Assembly (NCBI GenBank): GCA_027487835.1
Contig: JAIYCU010000001.1
Location: forward strand, 21,066-85,065
DNA from: Bacteroidota bacterium
GTDB lineage: Bacteria; Bacteroidota; Bacteroidia; UKL13-3
Direction: 5' to 3'
DNA: 64,000 nucleotides
The position numbers were made by a program, and so were the translations under genes. This document shows, in pieces, positions 44,673 through 52,857 of this stretch. How positions within the stretch are numbered: the stretch's first letter is position 1; every line of letters begins with the position of its first letter. A model generated the notes under the pieces. The model saw only the letters and a program-made list of their open reading frames with translations, was not told the origin of the DNA and ran no database searches.

Positions 44673-45875
44673 ATGCCATCAATCTGCTTCTACTTCCAGG
44701 TTCATCAACCTTACCGCCTCAGAGATTATAGCTTCTTTGATATTGGTTCAAACCATAACTATTATGATGATTTGAAAAACAAAGAAGTATTGGATAAGGT
44801 AGCAGAACGTTGCTATTTGCCTACCAACCAATTGATGCTGGAGTTAATTGAAAAGCACAATGGACAATTTAAAATTAGCTATTCCATAAGTGGCGTTGCG
44901 CTCGAACAATTTGCCACTTGGAGGCCCGATGTATTGCAGTCTTTTATTAATCTTGCCAATACCGGTTGTGTTGAGTTTATTGCCGAAACTTATTACCATT
45001 CATTGGCCTATATTTTTTCTAAAGAGGAGTTTAAAAAGCAAGTAGAAGCCCATGGCAAACTCATTGAAAAGTATTTTAATCAAAAGCCGCGTGTTTTTAG
45101 AAATACAGAGTTGCAATACAACAATGAATTGGCTGCATATATTGAAGATTTAGGTTATGAAGGCATCATCTGCGAGGGAGTTGACAGACATTTGGGCGAT
45201 AGAACCCCCAACTTTTTATATAAAGCACCTAATGCTAATACTATAAAATCGCTCCTAAAAAATTACAAACTGAGTGATGATATTGCCTTTAGATTTAGCA
45301 ACCAAGAATGGCACGAATGGCCACTTATGGCAGATAAGTTTGCCTCTTGGGTACATGGCATAGCTGGCCACGGAGAAACCATTAACCTCTTTATGGATTA
45401 CGAAACCTTTGGCGAACACCAATGGGCACACAGTGGCATTTTTGAGTTTATGCGCCACCTGCCAGAACAAGTGCTACAACATTCAGATTTCTCCTTTAAA
45501 ACAGTTTCTGAAACCATAGATGCTTACCCAGTTAGAGATACCTACGATTGCCATGAACTTACCAGTTGGGCAGATACCGAGCGCGACCTTAGTGCGTGGA
45601 TTGGAAACCCTATGCAAGATGAAGCCATAGCTAAAATTTATGCCCTCGAAAAACAAGTGTATGAGAGCAAAGATGAAAAACTCATAGACGATTGGAAGAA
45701 AATGCTTACCTCAGACCATTACTATTACATGACTACCAAGTTCTGGGCTGATGGCGATGTGCACAAATATTTTAGTCCCTACGACTCTCCCTATGACGCT
45801 TATATCTATTTTATGAATGCACTAAGCGACCTTAAGATACGCCTTGAACTCAAAGGAGAAGCGCAAAAGTCTTAA
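44673..45875 (+). CDS. Glycoside hydrolase family 57 (alpha-amylase-like)
   Basis: A 400-residue GH57 protein beginning PSICFYFQVHQPYRLRDYSF, with the family's HQP motif. The catalytic Glu is in FRNTELQYNNEL near residue 147 and Asp in LFMDYETFGEHQW near 242. The ATG at 44673 is chosen since the family starts at this motif; a longer TTG frame has no similarity. No signal peptide is present. It is likely an alpha-1,4-glucan hydrolase or branching-type enzyme in the cytoplasm; GH57 includes both. It forms a unit with the upstream GT4 gene. Confidence 0.88.
   Translation: MPSICFYFQVHQPYRLRDYSFFDIGSNHNYYDDLKNKEVLDKVAERCYLPTNQLMLELIEKHNGQFKISYSISGVALEQFATWRPDVLQSFINLANTGCVEFIAETYYHSLAYIFSKEEFKKQVEAHGKLIEKYFNQKPRVFRNTELQYNNELAAYIEDLGYEGIICEGVDRHLGDRTPNFLYKAPNANTIKSLLKNYKLSDDIAFRFSNQEWHEWPLMADKFASWVHGIAGHGETINLFMDYETFGEHQWAHSGIFEFMRHLPEQVLQHSDFSFKTVSETIDAYPVRDTYDCHELTSWADTERDLSAWIGNPMQDEAIAKIYALEKQVYESKDEKLIDDWKKMLTSDHYYYMTTKFWADGDVHKYFSPYDSPYDAYIYFMNALSDLKIRLELKGEAQKS
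44745..44754 (+). repeat. Dispersed near-palindrome, copy 5
   Basis: Exact GGTTCAAACC in the GH57 gene, reading I-G-S-N-H. Confidence 0.6.
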
Positions 45876-45968
45876 TATACAGGCAGTTTGATAGATTTAC
45901 TTTCCTGTGTTTTTTCAGTTGTGAAATGCTAAGGCTTTCCTTTATTTTGCAGCATCAAATAAGAAGAC

Positions 45969-47186
45969 ATGCTTCAGATTAAAGTACCTACCGTTGGCGA
46001 ATCAATTAGCGAGGTTACCATTGCCCGCTGGAACAAAAAAACAGGCGATTATGTAGAAATGGATGAGTTGCTCTGCGAACTAGAAAGTGATAAAGCAACT
46101 TTTGAACTCAATGCCGAGGCCGCTGGTATACTTACTACCAAAGGCAATGAAGGAGATACCATTAAGGTAGGGGATTTAATTGCAGAAATTGATACGGATG
46201 CTAAACGCCCTGAAGGCGCTGCGGCTCCTGTGGTAGCTGCCAAAACTGAAGTTAAGGTAGAAGCACCAAAAGCAGAAGCCAAAGCCAGCGAACAAACTAC
46301 TTATGCAAGTGGTACGCCTTCGCCTGCTGCGCAAAAAATATTAAACGAAAAAGGAATAGACCCTAAAGATATTAAAGGCAGTGGCAAGGATGGTAGAATT
46401 ACCAAAGCCGATGCAATGGGTGCTGAATTAAAAGTAACTTTTAACGAAGCAAAATCGCGCAACGACAGAAGAGAAAAAATGACCAACCTGCGCAAAACAG
46501 TTGCCAGAAGATTAGTTGCGGCCAAAAATGAAACCGCCATGTTAACTACCTTTAATGAAGTTGACATGAAGCCTATCATGGATTTGCGCAATCAATATAA
46601 AAATCAATTTAAGGAAGCTTTTGGTGTAAACCTTGGCTTCATGAGTTTCTTTACCAAGGCAGTTACAGTGGCCTTAAAGCAGTTTCCAGCGGTAAATGCA
46701 TACCTTGATGGAGAAGAAATTATCTTTCATGATTACTGCGATGTTTCTATTGCTGTAAGCGCACCAAAAGGTTTAGTAGTGCCTGTAATCAGAAATGCAG
46801 AAAGCATGAGCTTAGCAGAAATTGAAAAGGAAGTAGTGACTTTAGCTGGCAAAGCCCGCGATAATAAATTGACTTTAGAAGAAATGACAGGTGGAACTTT
46901 CACCATCACCAATGGCGGTGTGTTTGGTTCTATGCTTAGCACGCCCATCATTAACCCACCGCAAAGTGCCATCTTAGGCATGCACAATATTGTGGAAAGA
47001 GCAGTGGTGAAAGATGGTCAAATTGTAATTAGACCTATCATGTATGTGGCCCTGAGTTACGACCACAGAATCATTGATGGCCGCGAGTCTGTAGGATTCT
47101 TGGTTAAGGTTAAGCAATGCTTAGAAAACCCAACTTTGTTGCTTACTGCTGGCAGCGATCCTCAGAAATTATTGCTAGGTTTATAA
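45969..47186 (+). CDS. sucB: 2-oxoglutarate dehydrogenase E2 (dihydrolipoyl succinyltransferase)
   Basis: A 405-residue E2 subunit. The lipoyl domain carries Lys42 in [11 protein letters not shown]; an Ala/Glu/Lys-rich linker follows; the E1/E3-binding domain lies near 115-150 ([20 protein letters not shown]); the catalytic domain ends with [16 protein letters not shown], His near 366. The succinyl type is suggested by the N-terminus [16 protein letters not shown] and by the single lipoyl domain. The E1 gene (sucA) often precedes it but is not here; the upstream gene is GH57. The stop abuts the next convergent gene with no spacer. Confidence 0.93.
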   Translation: MLQIKVPTVGESISEVTIARWNKKTGDYVEMDELLCELESDKATFELNAEAAGILTTKGNEGDTIKVGDLIAEIDTDAKRPEGAAAPVVAAKTEVKVEAPKAEAKASEQTTYASGTPSPAAQKILNEKGIDPKDIKGSGKDGRITKADAMGAELKVTFNEAKSRNDRREKMTNLRKTVARRLVAAKNETAMLTTFNEVDMKPIMDLRNQYKNQFKEAFGVNLGFMSFFTKAVTVALKQFPAVNAYLDGEEIIFHDYCDVSIAVSAPKGLVVPVIRNAESMSLAEIEKEVVTLAGKARDNKLTLEEMTGGTFTITNGGVFGSMLSTPIINPPQSAILGMHNIVERAVVKDGQIVIRPIMYVALSYDHRIIDGRESVGFLVKVKQCLENPTLLLTAGSDPQKLLLGL

Positions 47187-47945
47187 TTAGTTTTGGTTCA
47201 AACCGAAACTTTTTAAATGCTTGTACTTTAAATAAACTTCTTTGGCGGTAAGCGATGCAATTATAAAGCCGTGCTTGCCGTCTAAAAATCCTAATTTAAA
47301 GATATAATCTCTTACAAACCTGAAAACTGGACTCAGGATAATTTTAATGTAAGATGATTTTTTACCTGTTTTTTGATAGGCCAAGGCTGCAATTTGGGCA
47401 TATTTTATTACCCTGCTTTGGTGTTCTGCAATGCTGTAATAGCTCCAATGCAATAAGTTTCCTTTAAGGGTTTCGGTTTGAACCGAATCTGAAAGAATGA
47501 TTTTATCATGCGGATTGATACCGCCCCATTTCCCATAATTTTTATCAAAGAACCTGATTTTTTTATCGCTTCGCCAAGCGCCATAATTAATCCATTGTCC
47601 GCAATAATTGTTGTACCTATTTACCCAATATGCCTTAGCAGGCGCATTGCTTTTTTTTAGCTTTAACAAGGTGTCAATTAACGTATCATCCAAGGCTTCA
47701 TCTGCATCTAAGGATAAAATATACTCATAAGTTGCTTGTGCAATGGCAAAGTTTTTTTGTTCAATGTGTCCTAAGAATTTTTGAGAAATTACCCTTGCCC
47801 CTTCAGCAGTGGCAATGGCCACGGTTTGGTCTGTAGAAAAAGAATCAACTACGATTATTTCGTCTGCAATGTGTTTAACCGACTGCAAACAGCGGCCAAT
47901 ATTTACAGCCTCATTGTATGCAATAATGGTAACACTGATGCGCAT
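47187..47945 (-). CDS. Family 2 glycosyltransferase (WaaE/KdtX-like)
   Basis: A 252-residue GT-A enzyme. RISVTIIAYNEAVNIGRCLQ, IIVVDSFSTDQTVAIA and YILSLDADEALDD are the nucleotide-binding region and DxD-like motif; YWVNRYNNYCGQWINYGAW is typical of the small WaaE/KdtX branch that adds sugars to the LPS core. It begins 5 bases after another glycosyltransferase gene and is cotranscribed. Two copies of the dispersed near-palindrome occur in this gene, one spanning its last codons. The acceptor is inferred from the family only. Confidence 0.82.
   Translation of the reverse strand: MRISVTIIAYNEAVNIGRCLQSVKHIADEIIVVDSFSTDQTVAIATAEGARVISQKFLGHIEQKNFAIAQATYEYILSLDADEALDDTLIDTLLKLKKSNAPAKAYWVNRYNNYCGQWINYGAWRSDKKIRFFDKNYGKWGGINPHDKIILSDSVQTETLKGNLLHWSYYSIAEHQSRVIKYAQIAALAYQKTGKKSSYIKIILSPVFRFVRDYIFKLGFLDGKHGFIIASLTAKEVYLKYKHLKSFGLNQN
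47195..47204 (+). repeat. Dispersed near-palindrome, copy 6
   Basis: Exact GGTTCAAACC in the last codons of the glycosyltransferase gene, whose strand reads G-L-N-Q-N before the stop. Confidence 0.6.
47475..47484 (+). repeat. Dispersed near-palindrome, copy 7
   Basis: Exact GGTTTGAACC with the extended, fully matching context TTTCGGTTTGAACCGAA, in the glycosyltransferase gene, reading S-V-Q-T-E. Confidence 0.6.
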
Positions 47946-47950
47946 AGAAA

Positions 47951-48853
47951 TTATTTTCGAGCAATTTTTATTGCCCTAATTTTGGCAAAAAGAAAGTTCA
48001 GGTTTTTATCAAAACTCAAGGAATGTTGAATAGAATGGTCTTTTCCCATTTCGAGCATGTTTTTATAAAAGAAAGACGCTGGAATTCCCCACTTAATTGC
48101 AAATTGTTTACGGCCATCGTTTTTCTCTACGCGGCCAGTAGATTTGCTTTGAAAGTGATACACCATACTTGCGGCAATGCCTTTAAAATTGCGAACGCCA
48201 GCACGCCATAGTTTCATTGAAAAATCTGGGTCGCTATACATACCCGGACTAAATTCTTCGCTATAGCCACCCACTTTTAAAAAGAGTTCTTTAGAAACCA
48301 AGCTTGGTGGCCAACTAGCGCCATTCCAATCTTTTCGGTGGGTGGTTTTGCAAAATTCTAGGAGTTCTTGTTCTTTAAAACTTTTAACATCAGTACCAAA
48401 ATCAAAAGGAGCCAAATTGCATTTGTTAGAGGATGGGTTTGGTTCAATCATGGTTCCACTAAAATACCAAAGATTATTGGTAGTTGTGGTTACTTCGTTC
48501 ATTAAATGTAGGTCCCATTCGGGGCAAACATACATGTCATCGTTCAAGAATAAGATATAATCGGTTTGAACCAATTTAGCCATGGCATTAACAGCGTAGC
48601 AAATTCCCGCATTTTGAGCAGAAAAGGTATAATCTATGCCTTGGGCCTTGACCCATTCAAGAGAACCATCAGTGCCCTCATTTAGGTGCACAATAATTTG
48701 GTGTTTGAACCTAGAATTTTTATGAATAGAGTGGAGGCAGAGTTGAAGCATTTCGAGGTTGTTCCAACTTGGAATTAAAATGCTAAATTTATGTGCAGGA
48801 TTTACCTGTGATTGAGGAAAAGAGATAATTTCAGGTTTTGGGAAAGGCGTCAT
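47951..48853 (-). CDS. Family 2 glycosyltransferase
   Basis: A 300-residue GT-A enzyme: FSILIPSWNNLEMLQLCLHS, IIVHLNEGTDGSLEWVK, YILFLNDDMYVCPEWD (DD motif in the DxD position) and SPGMYSDPDFSMKLWRAGVR. No membrane helices. It is of the kind found in surface-polysaccharide and LPS loci and lies directly upstream of the WaaE-like gene with a 5-base gap. The two form a small unit inserted between sucB and lpd on the opposite strand. Sugar and acceptor are not predictable from sequence reading. Confidence 0.82.
   Translation of the reverse strand: MTPFPKPEIISFPQSQVNPAHKFSILIPSWNNLEMLQLCLHSIHKNSRFKHQIIVHLNEGTDGSLEWVKAQGIDYTFSAQNAGICYAVNAMAKLVQTDYILFLNDDMYVCPEWDLHLMNEVTTTTNNLWYFSGTMIEPNPSSNKCNLAPFDFGTDVKSFKEQELLEFCKTTHRKDWNGASWPPSLVSKELFLKVGGYSEEFSPGMYSDPDFSMKLWRAGVRNFKGIAASMVYHFQSKSTGRVEKNDGRKQFAIKWGIPASFFYKNMLEMGKDHSIQHSLSFDKNLNFLFAKIRAIKIARK
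48563..48572 (+). repeat. Dispersed near-palindrome, copy 8
   Basis: Exact GGTTTGAACC inside the second glycosyltransferase gene, reading L-V-Q-T-D. Confidence 0.6.
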
Positions 48854-48875
48854 GTAGGAATTTAGATATGAAGGT

Positions 48876-49127
48876 TCAAATATACGTTTTATTTATGCGG
48901 GCTTTCCATTTTAATTCCTCTATCATATCTGAGTGAATGTCTGTAAGAAACGGAATAGAACATTCAAGGGCTTCGGCAATTTTTACCACGGTATTGAATT
49001 TTAAGTTACCCGCTTCTCTTTCATAACCGCTGTAGGTTGATTGGTCGATGTTTAATTTATTGGCAATTTCAATTTGGCTAAAGCCTTTGTGAAGTCTAAT
49101 AGCTTTAATGCGCTTGGATAGTAACAT
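48876..49127 (-). CDS. Small XRE-family helix-turn-helix regulator
   Basis: An 83-residue protein with one Cro/C1-type domain: LSKRIKAIRLHKGFSQIEIA, NKLNIDQSTYSGYEREAGN and FNTVVKIAEALECSIPFL, the usual five helices with the recognition helix near QSTYSGYER. The remaining 15 residues are unlikely to form another domain. It lies 22 bases upstream of the glycosyltransferase pair on the same strand and may control or be transcribed with them. It is not obviously part of a toxin-antitoxin system, as no toxin gene is next to it. Confidence 0.85.
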   Translation of the reverse strand: MLLSKRIKAIRLHKGFSQIEIANKLNIDQSTYSGYEREAGNLKFNTVVKIAEALECSIPFLTDIHSDMIEELKWKARINKTYI

Positions 49128-49305
49128 TTGCTTAGGTTTTATGCTTATTTCAAACGTACTGAAATTTCCTAAATTTTGGTTTATGTCTTTAGAAAAGAGG
49201 TTTTAAATGACAGATTTTTGAAGTGCTGATGTTTAAACAAATTAAGAAATTTTGCTCCGCCACTAATTCTGCACCGATTTACTTTTTAAAGCGCTATAGG
49301 AAAAT

Positions 49306-49313
49306 TACCTTTG
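49306..49313 (+). promoter_or_regulatory. Candidate -7 box of lpd
   Basis: TACCTTTG fits TAnnTTTG exactly and lies 27 bases before the lpd ATG. No clear TTG is seen at the expected upstream distance. Confidence 0.45.
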
Positions 49314-49340
49314 CCCAACTACTTAATAAACTCAATTCAC

Positions 49341-50735
49341 ATGAAATACGATGTAACCATTATTGGTTCTGGTCCTGGCGGCTACGTGGCAGCCATTCGT
49401 TGCGCACAGTTAGGTTTTAAAACAGCCTTAATAGAGAAGTATAACACCCTGGGTGGTACTTGCCTAAATGTTGGTTGTATTCCATCTAAAGCCTTGCTAG
49501 ATAGCTCTGAGCACTACCATAACGCGGCCCATAACTTTAAAACCCATGGCATCGATGTGGCTGATTTGAAGATTAATTTAACCCAAATGATTGAGCGCAA
49601 AAACGGCGTGGTTAAGCAAACCTGCGAGGGCATCGATTATTTGATGAAGAAAAATAAAATTGATGTGTTAAAAGGTGTGGGTTCATTTATTGCCAAAAAC
49701 ACAATCAAAATAAGCGGCGAAACTGAACAAACCATTGAAACCGACAAAGTGATTATTGCTACAGGCTCTAAGCCAGCCTTGTTGCCAGGCATTGAGTTGG
49801 ACAAGAAAAGAATCATTACTTCTACCGAGGCTTTAAACATGACCGAGATTCCAAAACACCTCATCATCATTGGTGGTGGTGTAATTGGATTAGAATTAGG
49901 TTCTGTGTATGCCCGTTTAGGCGCAAAAGTGTCGGTAATTGAATATACCAATGCCATTATCCCAACCATGGATGCCACCTTGGGAAAAGAGCTGCAACGC
50001 AGTTTGAGAAAGCTTGGATTTGAGTTTTTCTTTAACCATAAGGTAAAATCTGCCAAGGTAAAAGGCAAAGAAGTGACCGTTTTGGCCGATAATGAAAAAG
50101 GAGAAGAAGTTAGCTTCTCTGGCGATTACTGTTTGGTGAGTGTGGGTAGAAAAGCATATACAGCTGGTTTGAACCTAGAAGCGGTTGGTATAAAAGTGGA
50201 CGAAAGAGGTAGGGTAGAAACAGACGCCCACTTAGAAACCAATGTAAAAGGCATTTATGCCATTGGCGATGTGGTTAAAGGCGCTATGCTTGCCCATAAG
50301 GCCGAAGAAGAAGGCGTATTTGTGGCAGAAGTTATGGCAGGCCAAAAACCACATATCAACTATAACCTTATCCCTGGTGTAGTTTATACTTGGCCAGAAG
50401 TGGCTGGGGTTGGTGCTACTGAAGAAGAGTTGAAAAAAGACGGCAAGAAATACAAAGTAGGTTCATTCCCAATGCGTGCCTTAGGAAGAGCCAGGGCCAG
50501 CATGGATATTGATGGTTTGGTAAAAGTATTGGCAGATGCCGAGACGGATGAAGTGTTGGGCGTGCACATGATTGGGCCGCGTGTAGCAGATTTAATTGCA
50601 GAAGCGGTTACCGCCATGGAATTTAGGGCCAGTGCAGAAGACATCGCCAGAATGAGCCATGCGCATCCAACCTACGCAGAGGCAGTAAAAGAAGCTGCTT
50701 TAGCGGCTACTGCCAATAGGGCTTTGCATATTTAA
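49341..50735 (+). CDS. lpdA: Dihydrolipoyl dehydrogenase (E3)
   Basis: A 464-residue flavoprotein that re-oxidises dihydrolipoamide for 2-oxoacid dehydrogenases and the glycine cleavage system. FAD binding is VTIIGSGPGGYVAAI, the redox disulfide is Cys41-Cys46 in GGTCLNVGCIPSK, NAD binding is IIGGGVIGLELGSVYARLG, and the C-terminal His-Glu pair is in HAHPTYAEA. The ATG at 49341 is used; the longer TTG frame adds ten unconserved residues. It would serve the SucB protein encoded 2 kb upstream. The stop shares TTAA with the convergent T9SS gene. Confidence 0.96.
   Translation: MKYDVTIIGSGPGGYVAAIRCAQLGFKTALIEKYNTLGGTCLNVGCIPSKALLDSSEHYHNAAHNFKTHGIDVADLKINLTQMIERKNGVVKQTCEGIDYLMKKNKIDVLKGVGSFIAKNTIKISGETEQTIETDKVIIATGSKPALLPGIELDKKRIITSTEALNMTEIPKHLIIIGGGVIGLELGSVYARLGAKVSVIEYTNAIIPTMDATLGKELQRSLRKLGFEFFFNHKVKSAKVKGKEVTVLADNEKGEEVSFSGDYCLVSVGRKAYTAGLNLEAVGIKVDERGRVETDAHLETNVKGIYAIGDVVKGAMLAHKAEEEGVFVAEVMAGQKPHINYNLIPGVVYTWPEVAGVGATEEELKKDGKKYKVGSFPMRALGRARASMDIDGLVKVLADAETDEVLGVHMIGPRVADLIAEAVTAMEFRASAEDIARMSHAHPTYAEAVKEAALAATANRALHI
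50166..50175 (+). repeat. Dispersed near-palindrome, copy 9
   Basis: Exact GGTTTGAACC inside lpd, reading A-G-L-N-L. Confidence 0.6.
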
Positions 50736-52780
50736 GGCTGAACCGTCACTAGCAATTTCTTTAGATACTTTCGTCCTTTGGTTTTTACTTCCAATACATA
50801 CATGCCAGCTGCCAAAGTTGGCAACTTCCATTGGGTTTGGCTTTGGTAGTTTGTTTCGGGTTGAACCAAGGTTCCGTTGATTTTCCAAAGGCTAATATAC
50901 GCCTGTTGAATTCCCTCAGGTAAACTGATTTGAATTGCTTCATTGGCAGGGTTTGGATAAACCAAAATTGCAGCTTGTTCTAGCTCAAATTGACTTAAGG
51001 GTAACAATCCCTCTGAACTGGCACTTTGCCAAACCAATTTATCGGCTTCATCTTGCACAAAAGCCACCGCATACAAGTTGTCAAAGTTCTCAACTGAGTG
51101 TTCTGTTAAGGGGTCAATGATAAGATTTGGGTCGCCACTTGCGGGCAGGCGGTAATTGCCATTAAAGGTATAGCTGTTGTTTATTTCTACAGGCTTGCCC
51201 AACGATAAATCTATCCCGGTGCCAAACACATTGGGCAAGATGGCTTTCACTACGTGGTAAAATTCTACCTGACCATTGTTTCTGGTATTGTTATAGGTTA
51301 CTTTTTCTATCAACGCCACCTTCACACTCAGCAAGGTATTTTTTAGCGGCATAATTGGTTCAACCCGAGTAATTGTAGAGAAACTTTGCCCATTGCGTTG
51401 CAAACTTACTTGCACATTTACTAGTGCAAATTGGTTCAAAAATGGTTGATAAAAGTTGGCGTTAAATAGGGCTGCATTTGGAATGTCATTAGCCCAATTG
51501 CTTTGCCCATCAATCACCAAGGCTGGTGCTTGGTTAAGGTTGTAGTTTAGAAACCGATATCCTGCAAAAGCCATATAGTATGGGTCGCCAAAATTGGGGA
51601 AATTCATGGGATAATTAATCATGTTCCAAGTGTTTGGGTTGGCGTTTAAGGTTTGCTGCAAGGCTTGTATGCCAAGAAGTCCTTGACCTGCGGAAGAAGA
51701 TGAAAACACTTCATGTAAAATTTTCTTTGGGATGGTAGAAGTATATACCAAGGCTTCTTTGCTCAATCGGTTGTCGTTGCTATCGGCGTCAGCTTGTTGG
51801 TTGGGTAAAGAAATTTCTAAGGTAAAAGGTGTATAGGTTGTATCTAAATTTGTTGCACTTAGGCTCAGTTGAAAATTGAAATAGTGGGCAGAAGCCAGGT
51901 TTAAGTTTTCAAAGGTTTGGATGGCAAGCAATACCGTATCAAATGCATAAACCTTTGCTGTAAACTGTTTAAGGGTGTCAAAGCCCTTGTTTAGCAATTG
52001 CCCCTTGCAAGTGAAAGTTTTGTTTTGAGGAAGGTAAGGTGCTAAATTAAATTGCGAGCAAGTGATATTATTATTGGCTTGTACACCTGGTATAAATTTA
52101 TAAAGCCTAACAGAATCTTGGACATAGGATAAATTGGCTCCACCAAAATTAAGTGAAGGCGAACCCTTGATTTCTATCAACTCCTCTTGGTTCAAGCCTT
52201 TTAAACCAATGCTGGCCGAAAAATTACCTGTCCCATATAAGTGAGTAATGTCTATTTCATTGTTTTGATATAATCGTACAGCATAATAAGTATATGCATT
52301 TAAGGTGCTGCTTTGCCAAGGCCGAATCATGCGCCATAAAATGATTTGCACGCTTTGTCCTTGGTATAACTCAACCCAGGTTTGAATATTAGAAGTAAGT
52401 AGGGTGGGGCCGGTGCTAAAATTTTTAAGTTTGGTTTGATCCCAAAAGGCAAAAATGCTTTGGGAAGGGCTTTTGCTATCAAGGAGCGAAAGATTGTCTT
52501 CTTGCCAAGGGATAGGCAAAGAATCAAATGAGATTCTGCCATCGGCATAGGCGCGAAAGCCATGGTAGGTTTTATTGTAAAAAGTGAATCCAAAAGGAAT
52601 TTGAATGTAGGCACTATAGGATAAAGTATTGGTATCCGTAAGGATGTTGAAGCTATTGTTTTTATTGAGTTGGATTGGAGTGGATATACCTTGCATGGGC
52701 AATACATAATAGCTTTGCGCGTAGTTAGGTAAAGCAGAAAATGAAAGTAGGAGGCAGCAAAAAAACTTTAGGCTTTTCAT
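50732..52780 (-). CDS. T9SS-exported Omp28-like protein without CxxC
   Basis: A 682-residue exported protein (signal MKSLKFFCCLLLSFSALPNYA). It shows a long N-terminal beta region (FGFTFYNKTYHGFRAYADG), a middle part ILHEVFSSSSAGQGLLGIQ that aligns with the Omp28-like part of the adjacent paralogue, and a C-terminal type A sorting domain (ILVYPNPANEAIQISLPEG, then AAGMYVLEVKTKGRKYLKK). The two cysteines of the paralogue are replaced here near residue 360, so a thiol-redox role is unlikely. It is separated from the paralogue by a terminator and is likely transcribed alone. Confidence 0.8.
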   Translation of the reverse strand: MKSLKFFCCLLLSFSALPNYAQSYYVLPMQGISTPIQLNKNNSFNILTDTNTLSYSAYIQIPFGFTFYNKTYHGFRAYADGRISFDSLPIPWQEDNLSLLDSKSPSQSIFAFWDQTKLKNFSTGPTLLTSNIQTWVELYQGQSVQIILWRMIRPWQSSTLNAYTYYAVRLYQNNEIDITHLYGTGNFSASIGLKGLNQEELIEIKGSPSLNFGGANLSYVQDSVRLYKFIPGVQANNNITCSQFNLAPYLPQNKTFTCKGQLLNKGFDTLKQFTAKVYAFDTVLLAIQTFENLNLASAHYFNFQLSLSATNLDTTYTPFTLEISLPNQQADADSNDNRLSKEALVYTSTIPKKILHEVFSSSSAGQGLLGIQALQQTLNANPNTWNMINYPMNFPNFGDPYYMAFAGYRFLNYNLNQAPALVIDGQSNWANDIPNAALFNANFYQPFLNQFALVNVQVSLQRNGQSFSTITRVEPIMPLKNTLLSVKVALIEKVTYNNTRNNGQVEFYHVVKAILPNVFGTGIDLSLGKPVEINNSYTFNGNYRLPASGDPNLIIDPLTEHSVENFDNLYAVAFVQDEADKLVWQSASSEGLLPLSQFELEQAAILVYPNPANEAIQISLPEGIQQAYISLWKINGTLVQPETNYQSQTQWKLPTLAAGMYVLEVKTKGRKYLKKLLVTVQP

Positions 52781-52804
52781 GGTTTAAAGATACATAAAAG
52801 GCAT

Positions 52805-52840
52805 AAAAAAAGTCCTTCAGAATTTCTGAAGGACTTTTTT
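52805..52840 (-). terminator. Terminator behind the Omp28-like gene
   Basis: An 11-bp stem, AGTCCTTCAGA with TCTGAAGGACT, around a three-base loop, extended by A/T runs on both sides. It separates the transcripts of the two T9SS paralogues. Confidence 0.88.
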
Positions 52841-52857
52841 ATAAAATCAAAAGTTGA

